Positions 35,367-44,205 are shown, numbered from the stretch's first letter. The stretch is 64,000 bases of DNA from Roseiarcus sp963813555 (GCA_963813555.1 CAWEZX010000006.1:62001-126000); one strand, 5' to 3'. The notes: a model not told the origin generated them from the letters alone. A program made the numbers and translations.

Positions 35367-36041
35367 TCACGCTCTCCCGATCCGTCGCAGCACGGGAACC
35401 TCGACCGGCAGCTCTTTCAATCCGCCGCGCACGCGCTCGAGCGTTTTGGCCTCCATGGCTTTGACACGCTCGAGATTCTTGAGCGTCTCCTCGATGCGGG
35501 CGCGCGGAACGACGACCACCCCGTCGCGATCGCCGACCACCACATCGCCGGAAGCGACCGTCACGCCGCCGCAGACGATCGGCAAGCCGACTGAGCCCGG
35601 ACCGCGTCGTTGCGGCGAATTCGGCGTGACGCCCATGGCGAAGGTTGGCAGGCCGACGGTTTCGAGGTCGTCGAGGTCGCGCACAAGGCCGTCGGTGACG
35701 AAGCCAGCCGCGCCGCGGTTGCGCGCGACGTACATGAGCAGGTCTCCGGTCACGGCCGCCCCTACGTGGCCTCCGGTCCCGACCATGAACACGTCGCCCG
35801 GCTTGCTTTCGGCGAGCGCCGCCATGAACGCCAGATTGTCCAGGGGGCCGCAGTCGCAGGTGAGCGCGACGCCGACAAACGATCCGCCTGCGAGTCGCTT
35901 GATCCGCCAGTCGAGGGCGCCCGTCCCGTTCATGGCGTCGACGATGAAGCTCGTGGGGGCGCCACGAAAACGCCCGACGACATCGGCCGATGGCCGTTCG
36001 ACAGACGGGGCGAAAACGATCGGGGGCGGTTCCTCAATCAT
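35367..36041 (-). CDS. RraA-family protein (HMG aldolase-like)
   Basis: A 224-residue RraA/dimethylmenaquinone methyltransferase fold protein: SFIVDAMNGTGALDWRIK, GDVFMVGTGGHVGAAVTGDLL, GAAGFVTDGLVRDLDDL and VASGDVVVGDRDGVVVVP. The GxxGxxxxx-R-D loop (VRD) is that of metal-dependent 4-hydroxy-4-methyl-2-oxoglutarate aldolases. In a catabolic operon it more likely acts as an aldolase or decarboxylase than as an RNase E regulator. First gene of a three-gene minus-strand group. The gap to the divergent ABC transporter (36042-36306) should hold both promoters. Confidence 0.8.
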   Translation of the reverse strand: MIEEPPPIVFAPSVERPSADVVGRFRGAPTSFIVDAMNGTGALDWRIKRLAGGSFVGVALTCDCGPLDNLAFMAALAESKPGDVFMVGTGGHVGAAVTGDLLMYVARNRGAAGFVTDGLVRDLDDLETVGLPTFAMGVTPNSPQRRGPGSVGLPIVCGGVTVASGDVVVGDRDGVVVVPRARIEETLKNLERVKAMEAKTLERVRGGLKELPVEVPVLRRIGRA

Positions 36042-36306
36042 GGGCAGACCTTCAAGTCTCGATTGTGGGCGGCGGACGGATCGCGCCGCAGGGGTTGGAG
36101 AGCGGATAGAAATGCACGTTCGACGCGCCCGGGCAACTGCGGGCGTCTACGAGGCACGTCTGGCGCTTTGGTATTTGACACCCGGACGAGGGTCGTCAAC
36201 ATTGGTTTCCGCAGAAAAATAACTTTCCCCGGTTAGCGGGGGATTGGGTGGTTTGAGTCCATCGCCGGCGCGCCGGATTCAGACCCGCCACGAACGGAGA
36301 TCGGCA

Positions 36307-37164
36307 ATGACGCAATTCGACAAACTCGCCGTGACGAGGCGCGCCGCGCTGAAAGCGGGATTGGCGGGGGTTACGGCTTCGAGCGCTTTTTTTGGCGTGA
36401 CGCGCGCCGCCTTCGCCGACGACACCCTGGCGGAGATCAAGAAGCGCGGCGTGCTCTCCACCGCGACCGAAATGCAGTTCCCGCCATTCGATATCTCCGA
36501 CAATGGAACCTATAAAGGGCTCAACCGGGATCTGGTCGACGCCGTTGGCAAGGAGATGGGGCTCAAGGTCACCTATCTCGATCTGCCCTGGACAAGCGTT
36601 CTGCCTGGGCTGGAAGCCAAGAAGTTTGATCTCTGCATCGCGCCGGTGACCATCACCAAGGAGCGCATGAAGCATTACGCCTTCACCGTGCCGATCGCCG
36701 ACGCGACCGCGGCGCTCATGAAACGCGCCGATGACAAGAGCATCATGAAGCCCGAGGACATCGCTGGGAAAACGGTCGGCGGCCAAAAGGGCACCTCGCA
36801 GTTGGCGCAGCTCAAGGCGTTCGCCGCCAAGCTGCCGAAGCCGGTCGAGGTCAAGGAATATGTCGACAACAACCAATCCTACGCCGATCTCGCCGCGAGA
36901 CGCATCGACGCTGCGGTCAATTCGCTGCCCAACCTCGCTTACGCCGCTCAGCAGCGCTCCGACACGTTCGCTGTTGTGACGCCGCCGTTCGGAGAGCCGA
37001 CCTATTTCTCGTGGGTCGGCCGGCTGGACGACAAAACGCTGATCGAAGCCATCAACGCGGCTATTCTCAAGGTCGAGGCCGATGGCGCGATGGCGAAGAT
37101 TCAGAAGACCTGGTTCGGACAAACGATGGACCTGCCGAAGACGGTGCCTCAACCGTCTATCTGA
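36307..37164 (+). CDS. Amino-acid-type ABC transporter substrate-binding protein
   Basis: A 285-residue periplasmic protein of the family 3 solute-binding type. The leader is Tat-like (TRRAALKAGLAGVTASSAFFG). The mature part has ATEMQFPPFDISDNGTYKGL, FDLCIAPVTITKERMKHYAF and VDNNQSYADLAARRIDAAV. Family 3 proteins bind polar amino acids, opines or small acids. It begins a four-gene importer operon: SBP, two permeases and an ATPase. GGAG precedes the ATG. The divergent hydroxy-acid catabolic genes suggest that the ligand could be their substrate. Confidence 0.87.
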   Translation: MTQFDKLAVTRRAALKAGLAGVTASSAFFGVTRAAFADDTLAEIKKRGVLSTATEMQFPPFDISDNGTYKGLNRDLVDAVGKEMGLKVTYLDLPWTSVLPGLEAKKFDLCIAPVTITKERMKHYAFTVPIADATAALMKRADDKSIMKPEDIAGKTVGGQKGTSQLAQLKAFAAKLPKPVEVKEYVDNNQSYADLAARRIDAAVNSLPNLAYAAQQRSDTFAVVTPPFGEPTYFSWVGRLDDKTLIEAINAAILKVEADGAMAKIQKTWFGQTMDLPKTVPQPSI

Positions 37165-37215
37165 CCTGTTCTTAGACGCGGGGGCGGCGCCGGCGGCTCC
37201 TCGCGCGCCGCCTTC

Positions 37216-37872
37216 ATGAAACCTGAGGTCATTCTCCATTCGTTCGGCTATCTGACGCAGGCGGCGGCGACGACGATCGCCGTGTCCTTCGCCGGCATTG
37301 GGTTCGGGTTTGCGATCGGCGCTCTAGTCTGTGTCGCGCGGGTTTCGCCGCGCGCCTGGCTCAGACGCTCGGGCGGCGCGTACATCAGCGTGTTTCGCGG
37401 CGTTCCGCTGCTCGTGCAGCTCCTGTTCATCTACTACTTCCTCGCCGAATACGGGCTCGATGTGCCGGCGATCATGGCCGCGGTCGGCGCGCTGGCGCTA
37501 TCGTCGGCGGCCTATCAGGCCGAGATTCTGCGCGGCGCCCTCAACGCCGTACCGCGCGGGCAGGGGGAGGCGGCGACCGCACTCGGTTTCTCCGGCCTCG
37601 ATATCTGGCGGCGCATCCTTCTGCCGCAAGCCTTGAGGATTTCGACGCCGCCGCTCATCAACGAATTCATCCTGCTCATCAAGGCTTCGTCGCTGGTTTC
37701 TGTGGTCGGCATTGCTGAACTCACGCGCGTCAGCATGAATATCGCCACCCAGACCTATCGGCCGTTGGAGGCCTATCTTGGCGGTGGGCTCTTCTATCTC
37801 GCGATCAATCTTTGCCTGGCGGGCGCGGGCGCGGTTGCGGAACGGCGCCTCGCGCGGGCGGGCGGGCGATGA
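37216..37872 (+). CDS. ABC transporter permease, HisM/GlnP type
   Basis: A 218-residue inner-membrane permease with about five hydrophobic segments. The N-terminal FRGVPLLVQLLFIYYFLAEYG is the His/Glu/Gln/Arg permease signature. The EAA-like loop reads GQGEAATALGFSGLDIWRRILLPQALR and contacts the ATPase. It lies 51 bases after the binding-protein gene, and its stop overlaps the next start (ATGA). Confidence 0.88.
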   Translation: MKPEVILHSFGYLTQAAATTIAVSFAGIGFGFAIGALVCVARVSPRAWLRRSGGAYISVFRGVPLLVQLLFIYYFLAEYGLDVPAIMAAVGALALSSAAYQAEILRGALNAVPRGQGEAATALGFSGLDIWRRILLPQALRISTPPLINEFILLIKASSLVSVVGIAELTRVSMNIATQTYRPLEAYLGGGLFYLAINLCLAGAGAVAERRLARAGGR

Positions 37873-38537
37873 ATTTGAATCTGCTCATGCATTATGCACC
37901 CTCGCTTCTGAGCGGCTTCGGTGTCACCATCCTGTGCTGGGGCGCTGGCAGCGCGCTTGGCCTCGTCCTGGGGTTCGCGCTCACGCTTCTCGCTCGGATG
38001 CGGATCGCGCCGCTCAACTGGCTCATCAGGGCGTTCATCGAGCTCTTTCGTGGCACGCCGTTCCTGGTGCAGCTCTTCCTCATCTACGCCGGCGGCCCCT
38101 CGATCGGCCTCAGGCTCAGCGCGACCGCCGCCGGCATCCTGGGCCTCGGCCTTTACTCGTCGGCCTATTTCGCCGAAATCTTTCGGGGTGGCTTCGCAGC
38201 CGTACCGGTCGGGCAGATCGAGGCGGCCGTCAGCATCGGCATGGCGCCGTTCGATACGATGATGCGGGTCATGTTGCCGGGGGCGCTCATCGCCGCGGTT
38301 CCCGCGATCGTCAACATGCTGATCATCCTCTCGAAGGAGACGGTGGTGCTGTCGATCATCACCGTGCCCGAGCTCATGTATCAGGTGCAGACAATGGCGG
38401 CGGAGACGTTCACGGCGTTCGACGCGATCTTCGCCATGGCGATTTTCTACTGGCTTCTGGTTGAGACGGTGTCGCGCCTCGGCGCCCGGGTGGAAACCCG
38501 TGTCACCACTTATCTTGCGCATGAGGCCAAAGCGTGA
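37869..38537 (+). CDS. ABC transporter permease, HisM/GlnP type
   Basis: A 222-residue second permease of the same importer. It carries FRGTPFLVQLFLIYAGG in the signature region and a loop VGQIEAAVSIGMAPFDTMMRVMLPGALI that corresponds to the EAA motif. The ATG overlaps the stop of the first permease, and the next gene starts on a GTG overlapping its own stop. Tight overlaps of this kind keep subunit amounts balanced. The two permeases probably form a heterodimer. Confidence 0.88.
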   Translation: MNLNLLMHYAPSLLSGFGVTILCWGAGSALGLVLGFALTLLARMRIAPLNWLIRAFIELFRGTPFLVQLFLIYAGGPSIGLRLSATAAGILGLGLYSSAYFAEIFRGGFAAVPVGQIEAAVSIGMAPFDTMMRVMLPGALIAAVPAIVNMLIILSKETVVLSIITVPELMYQVQTMAAETFTAFDAIFAMAIFYWLLVETVSRLGARVETRVTTYLAHEAKA

Positions 38538-39316
38538 GCACGCCGATGATCGAGCTTGCCAAGGTCAGCAAGAGCTTCGGCGCGCATCAGGTGCTGCGCG
38601 GCGTCGACCTTTCAGTCAGCCGGTCCGAGGTCGTCTGCCTGATCGGGCCCAGCGGATCGGGCAAGAGCACGCTGCTCAGATGCGTGAACTTCCTCGAGCC
38701 TTATGATTCCGGTGACCTGCGCATCGACGGCCGGCTGATCGGCTACGAAGATGCTCCGGGCGGAACGCGCCGCCCGATGGCCGCCCGAGCCCTGCGCGAG
38801 ATGCGGCGCGAGATCGGCATGGTGTTCCAGCACTTCAATCTTTGGCCGCACATGACCGCGCTCAACAATGTCGCCGAACCCTTAAAGCGCGTGCGCGGAC
38901 TTGCCGCTCGCGAAGCGGGCGAACGCGCGACGGCGATGCTGACGCGGGTCGGGCTTGCCGCCAAGGCCGACGCTTATCCCTCGCGTCTCTCGGGCGGCCA
39001 GCAGCAGCGTGTCGCCATCGCCCGGGCGCTGGCGATGCAGCCAAGGCTCATGCTGTTCGACGAGCCGACCTCGGCGCTCGATCCCGAGTTGGTCGGCGAA
39101 GTGCTGGAGGTGATGAAGAGCCTCGCCGCAGAAGGCATGACGATGCTCATCGTTACCCACGAGATGGGCTTCGCCGCCCATGTCGCCGGCCGCATCGCCT
39201 TCATCGACGAGGGCCACATCATCGATGAAGGCCCGCCGCGCCGGGTGTTCCACGAGAGTCCGGAGCCGCGCGTGCGCCAGTTCCTGCAGACCTACCACGA
39301 CCGCAACAGCTTTTGA
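38534..39316 (+). CDS. ABC transporter ATP-binding protein, polar amino-acid type
   Basis: A 260-residue ATPase: Walker A GPSGSGKSTLL, Q-loop VFQHFNLWPHMTALNNV, signature LSGGQQQRVAIARALA, Walker B LMLFDEPTSALDPE and the H-loop in IVTHEMGFA. It powers the adjacent permeases from the cytosol. It starts on GTG at 38534, overlapping the upstream stop (GTGA). Bases 39328-39345 downstream form a hairpin that probably ends the transcript. Confidence 0.92.
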   Translation: MSTPMIELAKVSKSFGAHQVLRGVDLSVSRSEVVCLIGPSGSGKSTLLRCVNFLEPYDSGDLRIDGRLIGYEDAPGGTRRPMAARALREMRREIGMVFQHFNLWPHMTALNNVAEPLKRVRGLAAREAGERATAMLTRVGLAAKADAYPSRLSGGQQQRVAIARALAMQPRLMLFDEPTSALDPELVGEVLEVMKSLAAEGMTMLIVTHEMGFAAHVAGRIAFIDEGHIIDEGPPRRVFHESPEPRVRQFLQTYHDRNSF

Positions 39317-39327
39317 GGGGTGGAGCG

Positions 39328-39345
39328 CTCTCCCGCATGGGAGAG
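39328..39345. terminator. Hairpin between convergent ABC and aldo/keto reductase genes
   Basis: ctctccc at 39328-39334, a four-base loop gcat, then gggagag at 39339-39345: a perfect seven-base stem. It lies between convergent genes and could serve both strands. No strong T run follows, so it may be only partly effective as an intrinsic terminator. Confidence 0.5.
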
Positions 39346-39375
39346 TGATCGCGGGCCTCGCGCGGCTCCTCGCCT

Positions 39376-40407
39376 TCAGCTCTGCGCCGCTCTTTCGTTG
39401 AGTTGCGGAAAGCCGCGCTGGTGCCAGACCGGATAGGCCGGCTCGACGTCACTCGCGGTGTCGAGCTTCGCCACCTGCTCGGGCGTGAGTTTCCAGCCGA
39501 CCGCGCCGATGTTCTCGAGCAACTGCTCTTCGTTACGCGCGCCGATGATGACGTTAGCGACGGTCGGGCGGCGCAGCAGCCAGTTGAGCGCGATCTGCGG
39601 AATTGTCTTGCCAGTCTCCTTGGCGAGAGCGTCAAGCGCGTCGACGATATCGAACAGGCGATTCTCGTCGTAGCGCGGCCCAGTCTCCGGAATGGTGTGC
39701 GCACGGGTGCCGGGCCGCGCCGGCTGTCCACGCCGGATTTTGCCGGTCAACTTACCCCAGCCGAGCGGGCTCCAGACGACGGCGCCGACGCCCTGATCGC
39801 GGCCGAGCTGCATGAGCTCCCATTCATAGTCGCGATTGAGCAGCGAATAATAGGCTTGGTGCGCCACATAGCGAGCGTAGCCGTAACGGTCCGACGCCGC
39901 GAGCGACTTCATCAGATGCCAACCGGAGAAATTCGAGCAGCCGATGTAACGGACCTTGCCGGCGCGTACGAGCTGATCGAGGGTGGAGAGCGTCTCCTCG
40001 ACCGGCGTGTTGTAATCCTGCCCGTGCAGTTGGAAGAGGTCGATCGTCTCGACGCCGAGCCGCTTGAGCGAGCCCTCGATCGCCTCCAAAAGATGCAGGC
40101 GCGATGAGCCGTAGTCGTTCGGGCCGTCGCCCGTCGGGAAGGTCGCCTTGGTGGAAATGAGCAGGCGGTTGCGCTTGCCCTTGATCGCCTCGCCCAGGAT
40201 CTGTTCGGCGAGCCCGGCAGAGTAGCCGTCGGCGGTGTCGAAGAGACTCACGCCGTGATCGAGACATACGTCGATCAGTCGGGACGCGCCGGCGGCGTCG
40301 GTCGATCCCCACGCCTTGAAGAAGTCGTTGCTGCCGCCGAACGTGCCGGTGCCGAAACTCAGCGCCGGCACGCGCAGGCCGGAATGGCCGAGACGATTAT
40401 ATTCCAT
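39376..40407 (-). CDS. Aldo/keto reductase
   Basis: A 343-residue member of the AKR12-like group. The catalytic tetrad is visible: Asp in LFDTADGYSAG with Tyr four residues on, Lys in LISTKATFP and His in FQLHGQDYN. The NADPH-binding end contains IGARNEEQLLENIGAVGWKL. These enzymes reduce aldehydes or ketones in the cytosol, with no substrate indicated here. The longer open frame begins at 40587, but MEYNRLGHSGLRV at 40407 follows AGGAG and is the family N-terminus. Confidence 0.87.
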   Translation of the reverse strand: MEYNRLGHSGLRVPALSFGTGTFGGSNDFFKAWGSTDAAGASRLIDVCLDHGVSLFDTADGYSAGLAEQILGEAIKGKRNRLLISTKATFPTGDGPNDYGSSRLHLLEAIEGSLKRLGVETIDLFQLHGQDYNTPVEETLSTLDQLVRAGKVRYIGCSNFSGWHLMKSLAASDRYGYARYVAHQAYYSLLNRDYEWELMQLGRDQGVGAVVWSPLGWGKLTGKIRRGQPARPGTRAHTIPETGPRYDENRLFDIVDALDALAKETGKTIPQIALNWLLRRPTVANVIIGARNEEQLLENIGAVGWKLTPEQVAKLDTASDVEPAYPVWHQRGFPQLNERAAQS

Positions 40408-40828
40408 GCGTAACTCCTGTCCTACGGCGCAGCGCCTGACGGCGCCGCGTCCGCGCGGGACCATACACGGGAGACCGCCGTTGCGCTGCCCATGCGATCT
40501 CAGCCGACGGATGGCGGATCGACATTGATCGCGCCGGCGAACTTGCGCATGAGGCGGGTGAGATCGTCGATGTCGCGAACGTTCCATGTCTTGAAGACCG
40601 CGCGGCTCATCCGGTCGCGCGCGACGTCAAGCAGGTGTGGACGCGCGACGACAGCGCCGGGCGCAGCGTACTGAGGATTGGCGCGCCATAATCGCGATCG
40701 GCGGCAATGGGGAGGGTGTTCATCCAGCCTCCGGGCCAGCCAGCACGAACCGGTCCCCTGGGTCATGCGCGTTCCACGGGAACAGACCGCGCACATCCTG
40801 CGTTCCAGTGCAAAGTCAGGGTCCGCCA

Positions 40829-41758
40829 ATGCTCGATGCCGAGATCCGTATTTCCGTTGATGTAGCCATGCCGGCGCCGCCCGGCTTGCGCTATGTGGGC
40901 GACGACGGTCCCGCGATCCGGCGCAGGCGCGCGGGCAAGGGCTTTGTCTATCTCGATGCGATGGGCAGGCGGGTCGCGAACGCCGACACGCTTGAGCGCA
41001 TACGCTCGATGGTGATCCCACCGGCATGGACCGATGTCTGGATCTGCGCAGCGGCGGATGGGCACATTCAGGCGACCGGCCGCGACGCCAAAGGGCGCAA
41101 GCAATACAAATATCACGCCGAATATCGCGAGGCGCGAGAGCAGTCGAAATATGAGCACTTGTTCGAGTTCGCCGCAGCGCTGCCGACCATCCGGGCGAAG
41201 GTCGCCGAACACATGAACCTGCGGGGCCTGCCGCGCGAGAAAGTTCTGGCGACAGTCGTGCATCTCTTGGAGAGGACGCTGATCCGCGTTGGCAACGACG
41301 AATATGCGAGAAACAATCAGAGCTATGGGCTGACGACCCTGAAAAGCGATCACGTCGCGGTTGCGGGCTCCGAGGTTCGTTTCCAATTCACTGGCAAGAG
41401 CGGCAAGCAATGGTCGCTCGCGATGCGCGACCGGCGCGTGGCGCGGATCGTCCGGACTTGCCAGGAGCTGCCCGGACAGGATCTTCTGCAATATTTCGAC
41501 GAGGAAAAGGCGTTGCACGCGGTCTCATCCGGCGATGTCAACGCCTACCTCAGAGAGATCACTGGCGGCGACATCACCGCGGCCGCTTTGGGAAACACTG
41601 CGGCCGTCTGCCGGAAGTCCTACATCCATCCGGGAATCGCAGACGCCTATCTTAGCGGCGCGTTTGGAATCCAGGCCGTGCAGGAGAGCGGCGCGTCTCA
41701 CTCCGCGGGCCTGACGGCCGAGGAGGCGGCAATTCTCGCGCTTCTCAGAAGCTCGTAA
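40829..41758 (+). CDS. Type IB DNA topoisomerase with an internal deletion
   Basis: A 309-residue protein with bacterial topoisomerase IB features: GFVYLDAMGRRV, IPPAWTDVWIC, GHIQATGRDAKGRKQYKYH, LPREKVLATVVHLLE, RVGNDEYARNN and FQFTGKSGKQW. The catalytic tyrosine segment CRKSYIHP is present. Between GGDITA and ALGNTAAVCRK, where relatives carry about 40 residues that include KDFRTWAGT, there is nothing. The deletion is in frame, near base 41585. It removes an arginine that corresponds to a catalytic residue of vaccinia topoisomerase, so the product is probably inactive. A later M at 40868 is a possible start. Downstream hairpins follow. Confidence 0.8.
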   Translation: MLDAEIRISVDVAMPAPPGLRYVGDDGPAIRRRRAGKGFVYLDAMGRRVANADTLERIRSMVIPPAWTDVWICAAADGHIQATGRDAKGRKQYKYHAEYREAREQSKYEHLFEFAAALPTIRAKVAEHMNLRGLPREKVLATVVHLLERTLIRVGNDEYARNNQSYGLTTLKSDHVAVAGSEVRFQFTGKSGKQWSLAMRDRRVARIVRTCQELPGQDLLQYFDEEKALHAVSSGDVNAYLREITGGDITAAALGNTAAVCRKSYIHPGIADAYLSGAFGIQAVQESGASHSAGLTAEEAAILALLRSS

Positions 41759-41770
41759 CCCTCACCCCAA

Positions 41771-41793
41771 CCCCTCTCCCCGCGGGAGAGGGG
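41771..41793. terminator. Perfect hairpin after the topoisomerase gene
   Basis: cccctctccc, loop cgc, gggagagggg: ten paired bases with no mismatch. The core resembles the short palindromes scattered in Rhizobiales genomes and may end transcription of the topoisomerase gene. Confidence 0.5.
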
Positions 41794-41810
41794 AGAACGC
41801 AGCCGACCCT

Positions 41811-41831
41811 CCTTCTCCCTCAGGGAGAAGG
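41811..41831. repeat. Second perfect palindrome after the topoisomerase gene
   Basis: ccttctccct c agggagaagg, a ten-base stem around one base. It lies 18 bases after the first hairpin and is likely part of the same dispersed repeat unit, whose later part reads gccgtagggcgtc. Confidence 0.5.
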
Positions 41832-41957
41832 TGGCGCCGTAGGGCGTCGAGAGACGCCCGTCTTTCGACGGGCTATCGCGCCGGATGAGGGGGCCGCGCC
41901 TTTACTGTGCGCCGACAGGTGATAGGCTGTCGGATCGGCAGGCGAAGGAGGCGCGCG

Positions 41958-42605
41958 ATGGCGAGCTTCAACTCGAAGACAATCTCCCATATCCACCACG
42001 AGCTGCATTCGCACCTGCCGTCCGAGCCGGCCTTGCGCACCAAGGCGCTCGAAAGCCTGCTCGCCGAGAAGCGGCTCATCGATCCCGCCGCGGTCGACGC
42101 CTGGATCGAAATGTATCGCGATGAGATTGGACCGAAGCGCGGCGCCGCGGTCGTCGCGCGCGCCTGGAGCGATCCGGCGTTCAAAGCGCGGCTAATGAGC
42201 GATGGGACGGCCGCGATCGGCGAATTGGGCTTTGCCGGCCACGCGACCGGTCACTTGCAGGCGGTCGAGAACACGGCGGAGGTGCACAACCTCGTCGTCT
42301 GCACGCTCTGCTCCTGCTATCCGTTCTCGCTGCTGGGCTTATCGCCATCCTGGTACAAGTCGAACGAGTATCGCGCCCGTGCGGTGCGCGATCCGCGCGG
42401 GGTGCTGGCGGAGTTCGGCGTCGAGCTTGACGAGAGAACCCAAGTCCGGGTCTGGGATTCGACCTCGGAGCGGCGCTATCTCGTCGTGCCCGAGCGGCCC
42501 GAGGGCGTCGAGGATTGGGACGAGCCGGCGCTCGCCAAGCTCGTCACACGCAATTCAATGATCGGCGCCGAACGCGATCTCTCTCCGGCGCGGGCGAAAA
42601 CCTGA
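41958..42605 (+). CDS. nthA: Nitrile hydratase subunit alpha, cobalt type
   Basis: A 215-residue alpha subunit. The metal claw is VCTLCSCYPF with Cys115, Cys118, Ser119 and Cys120. The threonine at position 116 is the mark of cobalt-type enzymes (iron-type have serine). The following SPSWYKSNEYRARAVRDPRGVLAEFG is the family core. The enzyme hydrates nitriles to amides in the cytosol. AAGGAGG precedes the ATG. The stop shares a base with the beta-subunit ATG (TGATG). The order alpha, beta, activator follows the usual operon. Confidence 0.92.
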   Translation: MASFNSKTISHIHHELHSHLPSEPALRTKALESLLAEKRLIDPAAVDAWIEMYRDEIGPKRGAAVVARAWSDPAFKARLMSDGTAAIGELGFAGHATGHLQAVENTAEVHNLVVCTLCSCYPFSLLGLSPSWYKSNEYRARAVRDPRGVLAEFGVELDERTQVRVWDSTSERRYLVVPERPEGVEDWDEPALAKLVTRNSMIGAERDLSPARAKT

Positions 42606-43261
42606 TGGACGGCGTTCACGATCTCGGCGGCCGCGAAGGGTTCGGCCCCATCGTCGATAAGGCCGACGATAAACCGTTCCACGCCGATTGGGAGATTCGC
42701 GACTTCAGCTTGAAGCAGGCGTCGGCCGGGTCCTCAAGCTGGACGATCGACTGGTTCCGTTATTGCCGTGAGCTCGCCGTTCCGGTCGACTATCTGACGC
42801 GGCCATATTACGACCAATGGCTCACGACGCTCGCCGCGCAGCTGATTGACGGGGGCTATCTGACGCTCGACGAGATCAAGGGCGGGGCCTCGACCTTTGT
42901 GCCTAAGCCTAGCCTTCCGCCGCAAACGCCGGAGGCCGCGCGCGCCTTCGTGAAAACGGCGAGGAGCTTCGCCGTCAGCGTCAATACGCCGCCGCGCTTC
43001 GCGCTTGACGACAGGGTGCGATGCCGGCTCGATGGCGGTGAGGGCCATACGCGCCTGCCGGGATATGCGCGGGGCAGGGCGGGGATCATTGATTCCCATC
43101 ACGGCGGCCATGTGCTGCCTGATGCGTCAGCGCGCGGCGAGAAGCGGGGCGAGCATCTCTACACCGTGAGCTTCGCCTCTGCGGACCTTTGGCCGGAAGC
43201 GAAGGGAAGCGCCGACCGCGTTTTCGTCGATCTCTGGGAGAGCTATCTTGAGCCGGCCTGA
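42605..43261 (+). CDS. nthB: Nitrile hydratase subunit beta
   Basis: A 218-residue beta subunit beginning MDGVHDLGGREGFGPI, the standard start. The middle has YYDQWLTTLAAQLIDGGYLT, and the C-terminal SH3-like barrel has DRVRCR, GYARGRAGIID and a terminal VFVDLWESYLEP. It forms the active heterodimer with the alpha subunit and holds conserved arginines near the metal. The end overlaps the activator gene by 14 bases. Confidence 0.92.
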   Translation: MDGVHDLGGREGFGPIVDKADDKPFHADWEIRDFSLKQASAGSSSWTIDWFRYCRELAVPVDYLTRPYYDQWLTTLAAQLIDGGYLTLDEIKGGASTFVPKPSLPPQTPEAARAFVKTARSFAVSVNTPPRFALDDRVRCRLDGGEGHTRLPGYARGRAGIIDSHHGGHVLPDASARGEKRGEHLYTVSFASADLWPEAKGSADRVFVDLWESYLEPA

Positions 43262-43601
43262 GCTCGGCTTTCTCAAAGCCAAGGACGGCGAGGCGGTGTT
43301 TGGCGAGCCGTGGCACGCGCAAACCCTCGCCCTCGCGGACCTGCTCGTCAAAAGCGGCGCGATTTCCCCCGCGCGATGGGCCGAGACGCTCGGAGCCGAG
43401 ATCAAGGTGCTCAATGCCGAGCCCGACGACCGCGAAAACTATTACCGCGCCGTGCTCGCGGCGCTCGAGCGGGTGCTCGCGGAAAACGACAGCGTCACCC
43501 GCGCGGAACTCGACGAGCGCGAGCATCAATGGGAGCGCGCCTTTCTCAACACGCCGCATGGCAAGCCGGTCGAGCTCAGCGCGGGCATAAAGCCGGACTA
43601 G
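43248..43601 (+). CDS. Nitrile hydratase activator / accessory protein
   Basis: A 117-residue small accessory protein of the nitrile hydratase family: FGEPWHAQTLALADLLVKSGAISPARWAETLG in pieces, then YYRAVLAALERVL and HGKPVEL. It resembles a shortened beta subunit. Such proteins insert cobalt into the alpha subunit by subunit swapping. Start: TTG at 43248, overlapping the beta-subunit end. Confidence 0.85.
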   Translation: MSRPELGFLKAKDGEAVFGEPWHAQTLALADLLVKSGAISPARWAETLGAEIKVLNAEPDDRENYYRAVLAALERVLAENDSVTRAELDEREHQWERAFLNTPHGKPVELSAGIKPD

Positions 43602-43625
43602 CGAGTCTCAGGGTCGCCGCGAGAT

Positions 43626-44141
43626 CTACCCGCCGGCGATCAAACGCCAGTCACCGTCGTCCCGCTGAAGCACCGTCGCCCGCAAGCCGAATGGCTCCGG
43701 CGTGACGCCGCGGATCCAGAGCTCCATGCGCTGGGCCTCGACCTCGACAAAAATCGCATTCGCCCGATCTGCTTCGCTGGGAAAGTAGACGTCATAGGCG
43801 GACTTCCAACGGCTCCGCGTCTGGGATGCGTCCTCGTGCAGCGCGGCTTTGCCGACCAGGTTGACGAAGGCGAGGTCGGGATCGTGCTGAAAGAGGATCG
43901 AGACCTCGGCGGCGCGCCGCATGTCGGCCGCCTTGTTCGAGCGCCCATCAGTGAGGAACCGGATCTTCCACGGGTCCTCGCCGGGATCGTTCAGCACCCG
44001 CCCCATGGGCCGTATGTGGGAGGCGCCGGCGCCGGCTGCCGTGGCGAGCCAACAATAGCGAGCGCTTCGCATCGTTTTGGCCGCGCCCTCCAGTAGGTGG
44101 TTCACGTCGATGGCATTGGGCTTGACCTTCGTTTCCAGCAT
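43626..44141 (-). CDS. Pyridoxamine 5'-phosphate oxidase-like flavin protein
   Basis: A 171-residue protein with a split-barrel flavin fold: SARYCWLATAAGAGASHIRPMGRV, IRFLTDGRSNKAADMRRAAEVSILF, LAFVNLVGKAALHED and a terminal WRLIAGG. This group includes general-stress FMN/FAD-binding proteins, and its substrate is unknown. It starts at 44141 after GGAGGG and is divergent from the TetR regulator, whose palindromic site lies between the two, so the regulator probably controls it. Confidence 0.8.
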   Translation of the reverse strand: MLETKVKPNAIDVNHLLEGAAKTMRSARYCWLATAAGAGASHIRPMGRVLNDPGEDPWKIRFLTDGRSNKAADMRRAAEVSILFQHDPDLAFVNLVGKAALHEDASQTRSRWKSAYDVYFPSEADRANAIFVEVEAQRMELWIRGVTPEPFGLRATVLQRDDGDWRLIAGG

Positions 44142-44205
44142 TGGAGCACCCTCCGTTTTCGCCACCCCGCCACCTCGATCTGTATCAGATGTTGACCAAT
44201 AAGTC

